This document shows positions 33,672 to 42,301 of a DNA stretch of 54,012 nt, piece after piece (position 1 is the stretch's first letter; each line of letters begins with the position of its first letter). This DNA comes from JBEIQE01 sp040376705 (lineage in GTDB: Bacteria; Pseudomonadota; Alphaproteobacteria; UBA2400). A program made the translations under genes and the position numbers. A model generated the notes under the pieces. That model saw only the letters and a list, made by a program, of their open reading frames with translations. It made no database searches and was not told the origin of the DNA. The stretch spans positions 1 to 54,012 of the forward strand of contig JBEIQE010000015.1 of the NCBI GenBank assembly GCA_040376705.1, given 5' to 3'.

Positions 33672-34317
33672 TTTTATCTACCTTGCTGAGTAATGCTAAT
33701 GCGGCAGCCTGCTCGGCTGCGCGCTTGCTGTTGCCCTCGCCCTCGGCGGTATCGCCATTGGCTAATGTGACCTTCACCCTGAACACGGGTGCGTGTGACG
33801 GACCATGCTGATCGAGCACTTCATAAAGAGGTAATTGAGGCCCGCGCGATTGTGCCAGCTCCTGCAAACGCGTTTTAGGATCGCGCTGATCGCTCGGCTC
33901 GTTCTCAACCCGGTTAATCCATAACTGCCTGACAATAGCTGAAGAAGCTTCATAACCGCCATCAAGGAAGATGGCACCCAGCATGGCCTCCAGCGCATCG
34001 GCCAGTACGTTCTCGCCTGCCGCTTCGCCTGCCGCCAGCTGCAGCTGCTCGACAAGGCCGGTCTCGCGCGCAATAGCAGCGAGAGTGGCAGCGCGCACCA
34101 GCGCTGTGTGACGGCGGGTTAGCGGACCCTCGGGCTCGCGGGTGAATTTTTCCATCAGCATGGCAGCCAGAGTAAGGCCAACCACGCGGTCGCCCAAAAA
34201 TTCAAGCCGCTCGAAATGCTCGCCTTCAGGAAGTTTTTTGCCCTGCAAACTCGGATGGCGCAGAGCAGCAGCCGCTAGTTCCGGCTGCTGGAATGTGTAC
34301 CCCAACACAACTGTCAT
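33664..34317 (-). CDS. rnc: Ribonuclease III
   Basis: A 217-residue RNase III that cuts double-stranded rRNA precursors and mRNAs. The catalytic signature is ERLEFLGDRVVGL (about 36-48), with the second acidic pair in DALEAMLGAIFLDGG. The dsRNA-binding domain starts at about 140 (DPKTRLQELAQSRG). The start at 34317 overlaps the lepB stop (ATGA); a longer frame to 34368 lies inside lepB. Downstream it overlaps era. Confidence 0.94.
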   Translation of the reverse strand: MTVVLGYTFQQPELAAAALRHPSLQGKKLPEGEHFERLEFLGDRVVGLTLAAMLMEKFTREPEGPLTRRHTALVRAATLAAIARETGLVEQLQLAAGEAAGENVLADALEAMLGAIFLDGGYEASSAIVRQLWINRVENEPSDQRDPKTRLQELAQSRGPQLPLYEVLDQHGPSHAPVFRVKVTLANGDTAEGEGNSKRAAEQAAALALLSKVDKNG

Positions 34318-35084
34318 TGTATGGTGCCGAAGAGGCGCTGCCAGCGCACACCTTCGGGCCATGTCCATGGCTTGAAGATGGAGAAGCCGTCGTTAATCGA
34401 GAAGAAGCGCCAACGCGCGGGGCCGAGAATATGGCTTACCGGCACATAACCCACCTGCTCCATCACGCGGCTATCGGCCGAGTTATCGCGATTATCGCCC
34501 ATCATGAAGTAATGACCAGCGGGTACGGTAAAGACCTTGGTGTTATCGAGGCTCTCATCGTCTGAGAGTTCGATGATATCATGCTTCACACCGCCAGGCA
34601 GTCTTTCGACATAGCGCTTAAGCACCTGCTGTTCGCCATAAGCGCCGGTGGCTTCAAAAGTGCCGATTTCCTCACGCGCAACCTTCTCGCCATTGATATA
34701 CAAACGGCCGCTGATCATCTGGATACGGTCACCCGGCATGCCGATAACGCGCTTGATATAATCAATATTGGTATTGGTGGGCAGACGGAATACCACGATG
34801 GTGCCGCGCTCGGGCGCACCAGCGGGGCCATTGGGCCACCAGCGGTCTTCAATCGGGGCAACCCCCAGCGGGAAGGAGTAGCGGCTGTAACCGTAGGAAT
34901 ATTTGCTCACGAACAGGTAGTCGCCCACCAACAGATTGGGCAGCATCGAGCCTGACGGAATGTTGAACGGCTCGAACGCCACGCTGCGGATGAACAGCGC
35001 CAGCAGAACAGCGTAAACGATGGTCTTGATCAGCTCGATAAAGCTGTCGGGTTTTTCGATAACTTCGGTCACAGTATCTGTCAT
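34314..35084 (-). CDS. lepB: Signal peptidase I
   Basis: A 256-residue type I signal peptidase. One membrane helix lies at about 17-36, the catalytic Ser in IPSGSMLPNLLVGDYLFV (about 47), and the general-base Lys in DYIKRVIGMPGD (about 111). Box E is FMMGDNRDNSADSR. It is the membrane enzyme that releases exported proteins. It lies 16 bases after acpS and overlaps rnc. Confidence 0.95.
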   Translation of the reverse strand: MTDTVTEVIEKPDSFIELIKTIVYAVLLALFIRSVAFEPFNIPSGSMLPNLLVGDYLFVSKYSYGYSRYSFPLGVAPIEDRWWPNGPAGAPERGTIVVFRLPTNTNIDYIKRVIGMPGDRIQMISGRLYINGEKVAREEIGTFEATGAYGEQQVLKRYVERLPGGVKHDIIELSDDESLDNTKVFTVPAGHYFMMGDNRDNSADSRVMEQVGYVPVSHILGPARWRFFSINDGFSIFKPWTWPEGVRWQRLFGTIQ

Positions 35085-35100
35085 ATCTTCTGGTATCTTC

Positions 35101-35499
35101 TTATTCCGGAACGGCCTCGATTATGACGAATGCCGAGGCAAAAGGCCAGTCATCCGAAAGACTTAAATGCAAACGGGCAATATGGCCGTTTGGTGTGAGT
35201 TTATTGAGGGTTTCGAGCGCCCTGCCGGTTAAAACCAGCTTGGGCTGACCATTTGCCGCATTCTCGACCCCGATTTCCTTCATGAAGGCCTGATCGCCGA
35301 TGCCAGTGCCTAAAGCTTTGGCAACCGCCTCTTTAGCGGCCCAGCGGCGGGCATAAGTGGGTGCGGGATTAGCCTTGGTTTGCGCCCGTGCCTGTTCGTA
35401 AGGGGTATAAATACGCTCGACAAAGCGCGCATCGAAGCGCTGCAGCGTCTTTTCAAGACGGGTGCCGTCTATCTGGTCGTGGCCGATGCCGATAATCAT
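35101..35499 (-). CDS. acpS: Holo-[acyl-carrier-protein] synthase AcpS
   Basis: A 132-residue phosphopantetheinyl transferase that activates ACP for fatty acid synthesis. IGIGHDQIDGTRLE (about 3-15) holds the Mg-binding Asp, and WAAKEAVAKALGTG (about 53) the Glu and Lys. LVLTGRALE and LHLSLSDDWPFASAFVI complete the family pattern. Length is normal. It precedes lepB, as in many alphaproteobacteria; pdxJ, often upstream of it, is absent here and replaced by the 846-residue repeat protein gene. Confidence 0.93.
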   Translation of the reverse strand: MIIGIGHDQIDGTRLEKTLQRFDARFVERIYTPYEQARAQTKANPAPTYARRWAAKEAVAKALGTGIGDQAFMKEIGVENAANGQPKLVLTGRALETLNKLTPNGHIARLHLSLSDDWPFASAFVIIEAVPE

Positions 35500-35549
35500 G
35501 CGTGTTAACTAGACGCTTGGGCGCGCCAAATCAACAGATCTGGCGTTTT

Positions 35550-38090
35550 TTAGCGGCGCGGTGCGGTATGCACGCGGCGCTGGCGGGCCAGAGAAGACGG
35601 CATATGCGCTGGTTTATCAGTGACTTCACGTGGCTTGGTGATCAGGTCAATCAGTTCCTGGCGCTGCTGCTCGACCCGCAGGGCAGCCTGACGGTTACGC
35701 TGCAGCTCACGCAGCAGGCGGGTTTCGTCCTTCGAAAGCTCTTCGCGGGTGCTCATATGCTGCATACGCTCAAGCAGTGCAGTACTATCCGGCGCTTCGA
35801 GCATTGCGGTTACGGCCTTCTGGCGGCGGTGCACACGCTCGTTCACCTGCTCGAACTGGCGGGGGTTACCGGTAAGCGTAACCACCTTGGCGAGGTTCTC
35901 GCGCAGGGTCTCATCGGTGCCATGCAGTTCAAAAGCGGCAAACAGGCGCGCGAATGACTTGTTAAGGTATTTATCAGCGGTCTCGGCCAACGTAATGCGC
36001 TCGGCCTGCTCGCTCCAAGCCACGGTAGCGCTATGCGGCACGCTGAGCTCGCCCAGCGCCTTGCGGTTGGCAAAACCGAACTGGTAATACGCCTCACCAC
36101 ATGACTTGAGCGCGCGGATGAAATCACGGCGCTCGTCCGAGCAGGTGGGCCGTACTGGCGCGAGCGTATCGTAAATCTTTACGGCCTCATGCAGGCGGCC
36201 AGCCACCATCAGCGCTTCACCAAGGCAGTTGGCATATTTAAGCGTACCGGCACACAGACGTGCTTGGGCCGGCATATTGGGGTAAGCGCTGAGATCGATG
36301 TTCAGTACCTGCCCTTTGTTGCTGAACTTGGCCAACTCGAGCTTGGCCAATGCTTGGGCGCAACCATCTGCATCATCGGTACGGATGGCCCAGCTTAGCT
36401 GGGCTGCAGCCTGCATGGGCTTGATCGAGCTGCGGTCACCACGGGTGAGCATATCAAACGCGATGCGGCTTTGGCCCTGCGCCAGCTGGAAGGTAGCGAG
36501 CATAACCTCGGCCTTCTCGGAATGATGCTCATGGCCAAGCAACGGCTGTACAACCTCGGCTGCCTTGGCAGCGCTAATGGCTTTACCCATCACAGCGGCC
36601 AGCTCAAAACGCATGGGATCCTGCGGCGAGAGGCTGTCAGCCGCAGTGGTAAGCAGGCGTGCTGCTGAGTTGCGCTGTTTTGATGCCAGCTGCTCACGCG
36701 CGGCGGAGATATACTCAGCTGCACTGCCATAATGCGGTACAGGTACGGCCTGCTCGGCTGCGGCCTCTAGCGCGCGCTGCTCACGGCGCAGGCGGCGCTT
36801 ATCAGTTTTCTTGGGCTCGACTGCAACGGCAGCAACTCGTTCGAACGCATGGCGAACACGTGGCTGGTCTTTAGTGACGCGCTGAGCCCGCTTGGCCTGT
36901 TTTTCAGCAGCCTTGCGCTCAGCTTCAGCACGCCGCTGCTCAAGCTCAGCAGCAACCTGTGCCTGTAGCTCGCGCATGATTTGCGATTTGTTGACTGTCT
37001 CACCGCGCTTAGCCGCCTCTGCCGCAATCGCGTTTGCCTTGCCCTTGAGAATTTCGAATTCGGAAAGCTGACGTGCCTTCTTGCTCTTGGCTTTTTTAAC
37101 AGCCTCAACCACCACCGGTACTTTGATCTTGTTCTTACGCTTGCGCTTTTTCTTGCCCGTTGCTGCCTCTTGAGCTGTGACGGATACAGCAGGCTGAACA
37201 ACTGGAGCAACTACTACAACAGGCTTGAGCTTCTTGCGCAGTTCTTTTGCTGCCTTACGCTGCTGATCCAGCAGCTGCAAATCAGCTGAATGGTCAATAC
37301 GCAGCTGACGCATAAGTGCTGTCTTGCTGATGAACTTACCCTCAGCGAGAGCCTGCTCCAGAATGGGTGCAGCCTTCTCAGCCAGAAAAGCGGCTTCGCT
37401 TTGAATGAATGAGCGCGTCTTCTTGATCTTTGCTTTTTCAGGCGGCGCAATTCTTACTCGTTTTTGTTTGGTAACGACGGGTATTATAGAGGGTTCACTC
37501 TGTACTGCCAGCGGCTTTGTCTTCTCGGCCTTGCGCAAAGCAAGAATCCGGTCTCTCTCAATCTCGCGCTGCTGGGCCAGCTCACGCAGCTCATCAACCG
37601 AATTAAGCCTTACTTGCTCCATGATTGCGGCGCGTTGCGCCTCAATAGCCTGCTTGCGGGCAATTTCATCTAAGTGCTGCTGCGCCAGAATGGCATCAAC
37701 TCTTTCAGTGACAGCTTTGATAACTGCCTGACGCTGCTCTTCAACTGCCTGTTTGCGGGCTTTATCCTCAGCCTGCTTCTGCTCACGCGTCAGCTGCTGC
37801 CTGATCACCACTTGCGGGGCAGCCACCTGTCGCTCGGCTGCACGGCGCTGCTGCTCTTCGCGCTCAATTTCGCCCCGCACTCTGCTGGTCAGGACCTTAC
37901 GGCTAAGCGGCTTGCCGCGCTGGGCCTCTTCAGCTTCAATCTGTATGCGTAGGGCTTCAAGCAGCGGCTTGGCCCTCTCAAGCAGGTACTGACGGTCAGA
38001 TGGAATTCGTGTGGGAGTATCAGAAGAAACAACATCAGATTGCACAGAAGTGGCAGCGTCGGCTTGCGAACGTTGGTCTTGGTGCACCAT
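35550..38090 (-). CDS. Large repeat-containing coiled-coil protein (846 aa)
   Basis: An 846-residue cytoplasmic-looking protein of unknown function. Residues 1-450 are charged and helical, with three copies of a roughly 53-residue unit (35-87, 231-285, 345-397) sharing a first helix, a G-x-x-[hydrophobic]-[SN]-[KR] turn and a second helix such as MRELQAQVAAELEQRRAEA. A second pair, ARKQAVEEQRQAVIKAV and ARKQAIEAQRAAIMEQV, lies between copies 1 and 2. Lys-rich linkers (KKKRKRKNKIK near 313) follow copy 2. Residues about 455-800 resemble helical TPR-like repeats. GGGAG precedes the ATG. It lies between relA/spoT and acpS. Confidence 0.75.
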   Translation of the reverse strand: MVHQDQRSQADAATSVQSDVVSSDTPTRIPSDRQYLLERAKPLLEALRIQIEAEEAQRGKPLSRKVLTSRVRGEIEREEQQRRAAERQVAAPQVVIRQQLTREQKQAEDKARKQAVEEQRQAVIKAVTERVDAILAQQHLDEIARKQAIEAQRAAIMEQVRLNSVDELRELAQQREIERDRILALRKAEKTKPLAVQSEPSIIPVVTKQKRVRIAPPEKAKIKKTRSFIQSEAAFLAEKAAPILEQALAEGKFISKTALMRQLRIDHSADLQLLDQQRKAAKELRKKLKPVVVVAPVVQPAVSVTAQEAATGKKKRKRKNKIKVPVVVEAVKKAKSKKARQLSEFEILKGKANAIAAEAAKRGETVNKSQIMRELQAQVAAELEQRRAEAERKAAEKQAKRAQRVTKDQPRVRHAFERVAAVAVEPKKTDKRRLRREQRALEAAAEQAVPVPHYGSAAEYISAAREQLASKQRNSAARLLTTAADSLSPQDPMRFELAAVMGKAISAAKAAEVVQPLLGHEHHSEKAEVMLATFQLAQGQSRIAFDMLTRGDRSSIKPMQAAAQLSWAIRTDDADGCAQALAKLELAKFSNKGQVLNIDLSAYPNMPAQARLCAGTLKYANCLGEALMVAGRLHEAVKIYDTLAPVRPTCSDERRDFIRALKSCGEAYYQFGFANRKALGELSVPHSATVAWSEQAERITLAETADKYLNKSFARLFAAFELHGTDETLRENLAKVVTLTGNPRQFEQVNERVHRRQKAVTAMLEAPDSTALLERMQHMSTREELSKDETRLLRELQRNRQAALRVEQQRQELIDLITKPREVTDKPAHMPSSLARQRRVHTAPRR
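36900..37058 (-). repeat. Repeat copy 3 of the 846-residue protein
   Basis: Codes residues 345-397, with GKANAIAAEAAKRGETVNKS and then IMRELQAQVAAELEQRRAE. This is the clearest copy. Confidence 0.55.
37236..37400 (-). repeat. Repeat copy 2 of the 846-residue protein
   Basis: Codes residues 231-285, with LAEKAAPILEQALAEGKF and then ISKTALMRQLRIDHSADL. Confidence 0.55.
37830..37988 (-). repeat. Repeat copy 1 of the 846-residue protein
   Basis: Codes residues 35-87, ending GKPLSRKVLTSRVRGEIER. It aligns with copies 2 and 3 at the turn and second helix. Confidence 0.55.
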
Positions 38091-38140
38091 GAACAGGCTC
38101 CCTGTTAGGCCCGGTTATTTTGTCCCCTCTTCATACAAAG

Positions 38141-38155
38141 GCAGGCACAGCCTGC
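38141..38155 (-). terminator. Weak terminator-like hairpin after relA/spoT
   Basis: GCAGGC and GCCTGC with a three-base loop, followed on the minus strand by CTTTGTATG. The stem is short and the T run poor, so read-through into the 846-residue gene is likely. Confidence 0.3.
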
Positions 38156-38218
38156 GCAAGCCGAATCACGCACGCTCTGCATTATTGCGACGCTGCCGTA
38201 GAGGAAATGGTGAATTGG

Positions 38219-40369
38219 TTAATGCCCGCGGGTGCGGTCGACCGAGTTGATCACCGGCGTTGCGCGCAGGGCGGCCATGATATCGGTGAGGTGTTTGACA
38301 TCCGATACATCAATATCAATCTGCATTTCGAAGAAGTCGTTCGAGCGGTTGGTGAACTTGAGGTTATTGATATTGCCGCCGTTCTTGCCGATGACGGTAG
38401 CAATGGTGCCCAATGCGCCGGGCTCGTTGGCGACAGTGGCGGAAATACGGCCAATAACATCGTTACTCGTGGCGGTCTGGTTATCCCAGGCGATGTCGAG
38501 CCAGCGCTCAGGCGCATCGGCAAAGGCCTCAAGCGTTTCGCAATCAATGGTGTGCACTGTCACGCCCTTGCCGGTGGTGACGATGCCGACAATCCGGTCG
38601 CCCGGCAGCGGGTTACAGCAACGGGCAAAATGAATGGCCATACCGGGGATCATACCGCGGATGGCAACCGGCTGATCAGGGCTACGGGCAGCTGCAGTTG
38701 CGCGCTTGCGGGCAATCGCATCCTCAAGCTCTGCGGTGCGATGGCCAGGGAAGACGAGATTGAAAACCTCACGCGCACTCAGCAGGCCTGCACCTACATT
38801 AGCGAGAACATCGGTAACTTCATCGCCCTTATTCAGCTGCTTGAGTACGCCTTCAACCGCCTTGTCGGTATACTCATAGCCTTCCTGACGGAAGATCTTT
38901 TCAAGCATGGCCTTGCCCAACACTGCATGCTGGTCGCGCTGCTGCTCGCGGATGAATTTACGGATACGCGCACGTGCCTTACCAGTAACAACAAAGCGCT
39001 CCCATTCTGGCGATGGCGTTTGTGCCTTGCTGGTAATGATCTCAACCTGATCGCCGTTTTTGAGCGTAGAGCGCAGCGGCACCATACGGCCATTAACCTT
39101 GGCGCCAACGCAGCGGTCGCCCACACCACTGTGCACGGCATAAGCAAAATCGACTAGCGTGGCATTACGCGGTAGCGCGATGATGGCACCCTTGGGCGTG
39201 AAGCAGAACACCTGGTCCTGGAACAGCTCGAGCTTGGTATGCTCGAGGAATTCATCCGGCCGGTTGGACTGGTCAAGAATATCGAGCAGTTCGCGCATCC
39301 AGCGGTATTGCTGGTGATCGCCGGCGGGCTTGCCCTCTTTATAACCCCAGTGGGCGGCCACACCGAGCTCGGCAATCTCGTGCATTTCGCGGGTACGGAT
39401 CTGGACTTCAACGCGCTGGCCAGCCGGTCCGATAACGGTTGTATGCAGCGAGCGGTAGCCGTTGGGCTTGGGGGTTGAGATATAATCTTTAAACCTGCCC
39501 GGCACGACCGGGAAGTGTGAATGGATGATACCAAGTGCGTGGTAACACTGGCCGATATCATCAACCACCACGCGGAACGCCATGATGTCAGACAGCTGCT
39601 CGAACGGCACACTGTACTTCTGCATCTTGGTCCAGATGGAATACGGGCGCTTTTCGCGGCCAACCAGCTCGAACTTCTCGAGCCCGCCCTCTTCAAGCGC
39701 TGCCTTAAGGCCTTCGATAATCTTGGGCACGGTCTCGGCGCCATCGGCGCGCAGGGCCTCGAGGCGATGCATGATGGAATCACGCCCCTCGGGGTTGAGG
39801 TGGGTGAAGGCCAGATCGTCCAGCTCATCCTTAATCTGGTGCACGCCGATACGCTCGGCCAGTGGTGAATAGATTTCGATGGTTTCGCGCGATTTCTTGC
39901 GGCGTTTCTCTTCGCTCTTGATGTGGTGCATCGTGCGCATGTTGTGCAGGCGGTCAGCCAGCTTGACCAGCAGCACGCGAATGTCTTCCGACATGGCGAC
40001 CAGCAGCTTGCGGAAGTTCTCAGCCTGCTCGGTACCCTTTTCCTGCAGTTCGAGCTTGCCGAGCTTGGTTACGCCATCAACCAGATGGGCAACCTCTTTG
40101 CCAAACAGGCGCGTAATCTCAGACAGTGGCGTGCCGGTGTCTTCCACCACATCGTGCAGCAGCGCAGTGCAAATGGAGGCTGTATCGAGCTTGAGTTCGG
40201 TAAGGATGCCGGCAACTTCAAGCGGATGAGAGAAATACGGGTCGCCCGAGGCGCGCAGCTGCGGGCCATGAGCCATCATGGCATACACATAAGCGCGGTT
40301 AATCAGGTCTTCATCCGCATCCGGATCGTAGGCCTTCACGCGCTGAACCAGCTCGTATTGACGAATCAT
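38219..40369 (-). CDS. relA: Bifunctional (p)ppGpp synthetase/hydrolase RelA/SpoT (Rsh)
   Basis: A 716-residue RSH enzyme from the ATG at 40369. The HD hydrolase domain has FSHPLEVAGIL and LLHDVVED (intact HDxxED). The synthetase domain follows with GREKRPYSIWTKMQKY and DIMAFRVVVDD, then the TGS domain (CFTPKGAIIALPRNATLVDFAYAVH) and a C-terminal ACT domain. It makes and degrades the stringent-response alarmone. The upstream extension to 40438 would run into the terminator of the preceding gene, so the shorter start is preferred. No strong Shine-Dalgarno sequence is seen. Confidence 0.94.
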   Translation of the reverse strand: MIRQYELVQRVKAYDPDADEDLINRAYVYAMMAHGPQLRASGDPYFSHPLEVAGILTELKLDTASICTALLHDVVEDTGTPLSEITRLFGKEVAHLVDGVTKLGKLELQEKGTEQAENFRKLLVAMSEDIRVLLVKLADRLHNMRTMHHIKSEEKRRKKSRETIEIYSPLAERIGVHQIKDELDDLAFTHLNPEGRDSIMHRLEALRADGAETVPKIIEGLKAALEEGGLEKFELVGREKRPYSIWTKMQKYSVPFEQLSDIMAFRVVVDDIGQCYHALGIIHSHFPVVPGRFKDYISTPKPNGYRSLHTTVIGPAGQRVEVQIRTREMHEIAELGVAAHWGYKEGKPAGDHQQYRWMRELLDILDQSNRPDEFLEHTKLELFQDQVFCFTPKGAIIALPRNATLVDFAYAVHSGVGDRCVGAKVNGRMVPLRSTLKNGDQVEIITSKAQTPSPEWERFVVTGKARARIRKFIREQQRDQHAVLGKAMLEKIFRQEGYEYTDKAVEGVLKQLNKGDEVTDVLANVGAGLLSAREVFNLVFPGHRTAELEDAIARKRATAAARSPDQPVAIRGMIPGMAIHFARCCNPLPGDRIVGIVTTGKGVTVHTIDCETLEAFADAPERWLDIAWDNQTATSNDVIGRISATVANEPGALGTIATVIGKNGGNINNLKFTNRSNDFFEMQIDIDVSDVKHLTDIMAALRATPVINSVDRTRGH

Positions 40370-40432
40370 AAGCTTAATGTAGCTCAAGCTGGTTAATTTT
40401 TGCAGTGCCAAATTTGGGACAAAACGCTCATA

Positions 40433-40468
40433 AAGCAAAACCGACCTGCCCTTGCGGGACAGGTCGGT
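40433..40468 (-). terminator. Rho-independent terminator before relA/spoT
   Basis: On the minus strand ACCGACCTGTCCC, loop GCAA, GGGCAGGTCGGT with a one-base bulge, then TTTTGCTTT. It ends transcription of the 136-residue gene upstream, so relA/spoT probably has its own promoter in 40370-40432. Confidence 0.85.
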
Positions 40469-40492
40469 CGCAAAACGTTCTGACCGGTTACG

Positions 40493-40903
40493 TTAAACCG
40501 GTGCGGCTGTGGTAGCAGCCTTCTTTTTGGCTTCAGCGCGGCTGGCTTCAAATGCCTGCTGACGCTCAGCTTCAGACCTGAGAATAACCTTACATACATC
40601 CTTGGAGGTGGCGACGCCCTTACCCTCAAGATAATCATCGAAATGAGCCATCGCAGAACCCAGATAGTTCTTGATGTAGTGACGACCATCGAGAACGCCA
40701 TAGGCGCGTTCGATTTCGGCAGCAGCGGCAGGACCAAAGGTCAGAGTGTGCTTGCCAGCAGCGTTCTGCTGTTGATCGAAACTGATCGCAGGAGAGCCTT
40801 TAACGGTCTTGTTGTTAAAAACGATTTCGATATGGCGACGCGCCAGCTTGTTGATCTGATCAGCTGGTGACATTTTATCAATAGATTTAGCTTCGACGCC
40901 CAT
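40493..40903 (-). CDS. Hypothetical protein (136 aa)
   Basis: A 136-residue soluble, mostly helical protein: KMSPADQINKLARRHIEIVFNN, then FGPAAAAEIERAYGVLDGRHYIKNYLGSAMAHFDDYLEGKGV and a Lys/Ala-rich tail EAKKKAATTAAPV. No family is recognised. AAGGAGAGCGACT gives a strong ribosome site. It is flanked by rpoZ and relA/spoT and ends in a good terminator. Confidence 0.7.
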   Translation of the reverse strand: MGVEAKSIDKMSPADQINKLARRHIEIVFNNKTVKGSPAISFDQQQNAAGKHTLTFGPAAAAEIERAYGVLDGRHYIKNYLGSAMAHFDDYLEGKGVATSKDVCKVILRSEAERQQAFEASRAEAKKKAATTAAPV

Positions 40904-40932
40904 AGTCGCTCTCCTTCTTCCGGTTATTATAA

Positions 40933-40951
40933 CGTTTTAAATTTAAAAACG
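40933..40951. repeat. AT-rich imperfect inverted repeat
   Basis: CGTTTTAAATTTAAAAACG lies between rpoZ and the 136-residue gene. The minus strand just downstream reads TTATAATAA, which contains TATAAT, so it may be part of a promoter for the following gene as well as a weak rpoZ terminator. Confidence 0.35.
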
Positions 40952-40952
40952 C

Positions 40953-41357
40953 TTATTCTTCGTCATCGGCAGCGGCGTCTTCACCGGCTACCATGTCTTC
41001 GGCGTCATCTTCATCGTCGCCATCCATTGACATACCATCAGGCAGCGGCTCGCCTTCGGCGGGTGCGCTACCCTGATAACCGGTTTCACCAGCCATCAGT
41101 TCAACGATTTCATCTTCCGGCTCATCAACTTCCGGCGGACGCTGGTGGCCACGGATAAGCTCTTCGCGCAGGTCATCAAGACCGATAACCTTGTCGGCGA
41201 TTTCGCGCAGGGCGATAACCGGGTTCTTGTCGTTGTCGCGGTCAACCTTGATTTCCTGACCACCGTGAATGTTACGTGCGCGCTGGGCAGCAATCATAAC
41301 GAGTTCGAAACGGTTGGGAACCAACTGGACGCAATCTTCAACGGTAACGCGGGCCAT
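40953..41357 (-). CDS. rpoZ: RNA polymerase omega subunit
   Basis: A 134-residue omega subunit. MARVTVEDCVQLVPNRFELVMIAAQRARNI and VIALREIADKVIGLDDLREELI form the conserved core. The tail (about 75-134) is long and very acidic, with Asp/Glu runs. Omega helps RNA polymerase assembly and contributes a ppGpp site. The start at 41357 follows AGGATATTGCT; the longer frame to 41417 is not supported. Placement near relA/spoT is typical. Confidence 0.93.
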   Translation of the reverse strand: MARVTVEDCVQLVPNRFELVMIAAQRARNIHGGQEIKVDRDNDKNPVIALREIADKVIGLDDLREELIRGHQRPPEVDEPEDEIVELMAGETGYQGSAPAEGEPLPDGMSMDGDDEDDAEDMVAGEDAAADDEE

Positions 41358-41453
41358 AGCAATATCCTGCCTTAAGTAAAAATGGAGTTCTGGCAATATA
41401 GCCGAACCCGCAGCCAAGCTGCAAGGTAAAGTTAACCCTGCAAAACCAGCAGC

Positions 41454-41696
41454 TTACATGCCGCTGGTGTAGGCCATGACGTGGGTACGGTAGGCCAGCG
41501 GGTTAGCCTCAGGTGCATCAAGGCGCATGGCACGGGCCAAAATCGCCCCGCTATCTTCTGCCTTAACGGCGGCCAGCGGCTTCATGGCCTTGGCAACTGG
41601 GGTCCTGGGAGCGCTGAGCGCAACGGTCATGTCATCATGACGGGCAATCAGGCTCATCATATCGAAACGGCCGGTAAGTGATGCGAGGCTCGGCAT
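41454..41696 (-). CDS. Small hypothetical protein (80 aa)
   Basis: An 80-residue protein: MPSLASLTGRFDMMSLIARHDDMTVAL and a C-terminal PLAYRTHVMAYTSGM. No domain is recognised. AGGGAGAT precedes the ATG at good spacing, and it fits between smpB and rpoZ without overlap, which supports it over the frame on the opposite strand. Confidence 0.55.
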   Translation of the reverse strand: MPSLASLTGRFDMMSLIARHDDMTVALSAPRTPVAKAMKPLAAVKAEDSGAILARAMRLDAPEANPLAYRTHVMAYTSGM

Positions 41697-41806
41697 TATG
41701 GTATCTCCCTATTAATTCCCTGTTCAGGAATGAAGTGAATACCCATCTGCGCGCGGCTTCAAGCCAAATTTCAGGAGTCTGGTTTAAAAGGAAATAAAAT
41801 TACTGG

Positions 41807-42301
41807 TTAATCCCCGCGGGTACCGGCCTTAAGGATGCGGCCCTTCTCGCGGTTCCATTCCCGCGCCTTGATGGCTTCGCGCTTGTCAGCCTTCTTCTTA
41901 CCCTTGGCGAGCCCGAGCGTGACCTTGGCCCTGCCCTTGGCGTTGAAGTGGATATCGAGCGGTACGGCGGTCATGCCCTCTTTGTTGATAGCGCCGATGA
42001 TCTTGTTCAGCTCGTTCCGGTGCAGCAGGAGCTTGCGCGCCCGGCGCGGCTCATGGTTACCGTCCTTCACCGCCTGCCCGTACTCGGGGATATGCGCGTT
42101 ATACAGGAACAGCTCGCGGCCACGCTCGGTCGCGTATGACTCGGTAATCTGCGCCCTGCCCGCGCGCAGCGCCTTAACCTCAGTCCCTTTGAGCGCAATG
42201 CCGCACTCGAAGGTCGTTTCGATGGCAAAATCGAAGCGTGCCTTACGGTTTTGCGCTGCAATTTTGTAGCGCTCGGGATCGATGTCTTTTTGATTACTCA
42301 T
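41807..42301 (-). CDS. smpB: SsrA-binding protein SmpB
   Basis: A 164-residue SmpB that delivers tmRNA to stalled ribosomes. The core shows RFDFAIETTFECGIALKGTEVKALRAGRA, YNAHIPEYGQA and RKLLLHRNEL. The basic C-terminal tail KGKKKADKREAIKAREWNREKGRIL enters the mRNA channel. It overlaps the dapA stop by four bases (ATGA). Confidence 0.95.
   Translation of the reverse strand: MSNQKDIDPERYKIAAQNRKARFDFAIETTFECGIALKGTEVKALRAGRAQITESYATERGRELFLYNAHIPEYGQAVKDGNHEPRRARKLLLHRNELNKIIGAINKEGMTAVPLDIHFNAKGRAKVTLGLAKGKKKADKREAIKAREWNREKGRILKAGTRGD

Noticed and set aside
35524..35551. CGCCA...TGGCG hairpin with a T run, plus strand
   Set aside because: It looks like a terminator, but both adjacent genes run on the minus strand, where no T run follows. 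Probably chance.
38120..39157. Open frame of 345 codons on the plus strand inside relA/spoT
   Set aside because: It lies opposite the TGS/ACT half of a conserved enzyme and shows no domain of its own.
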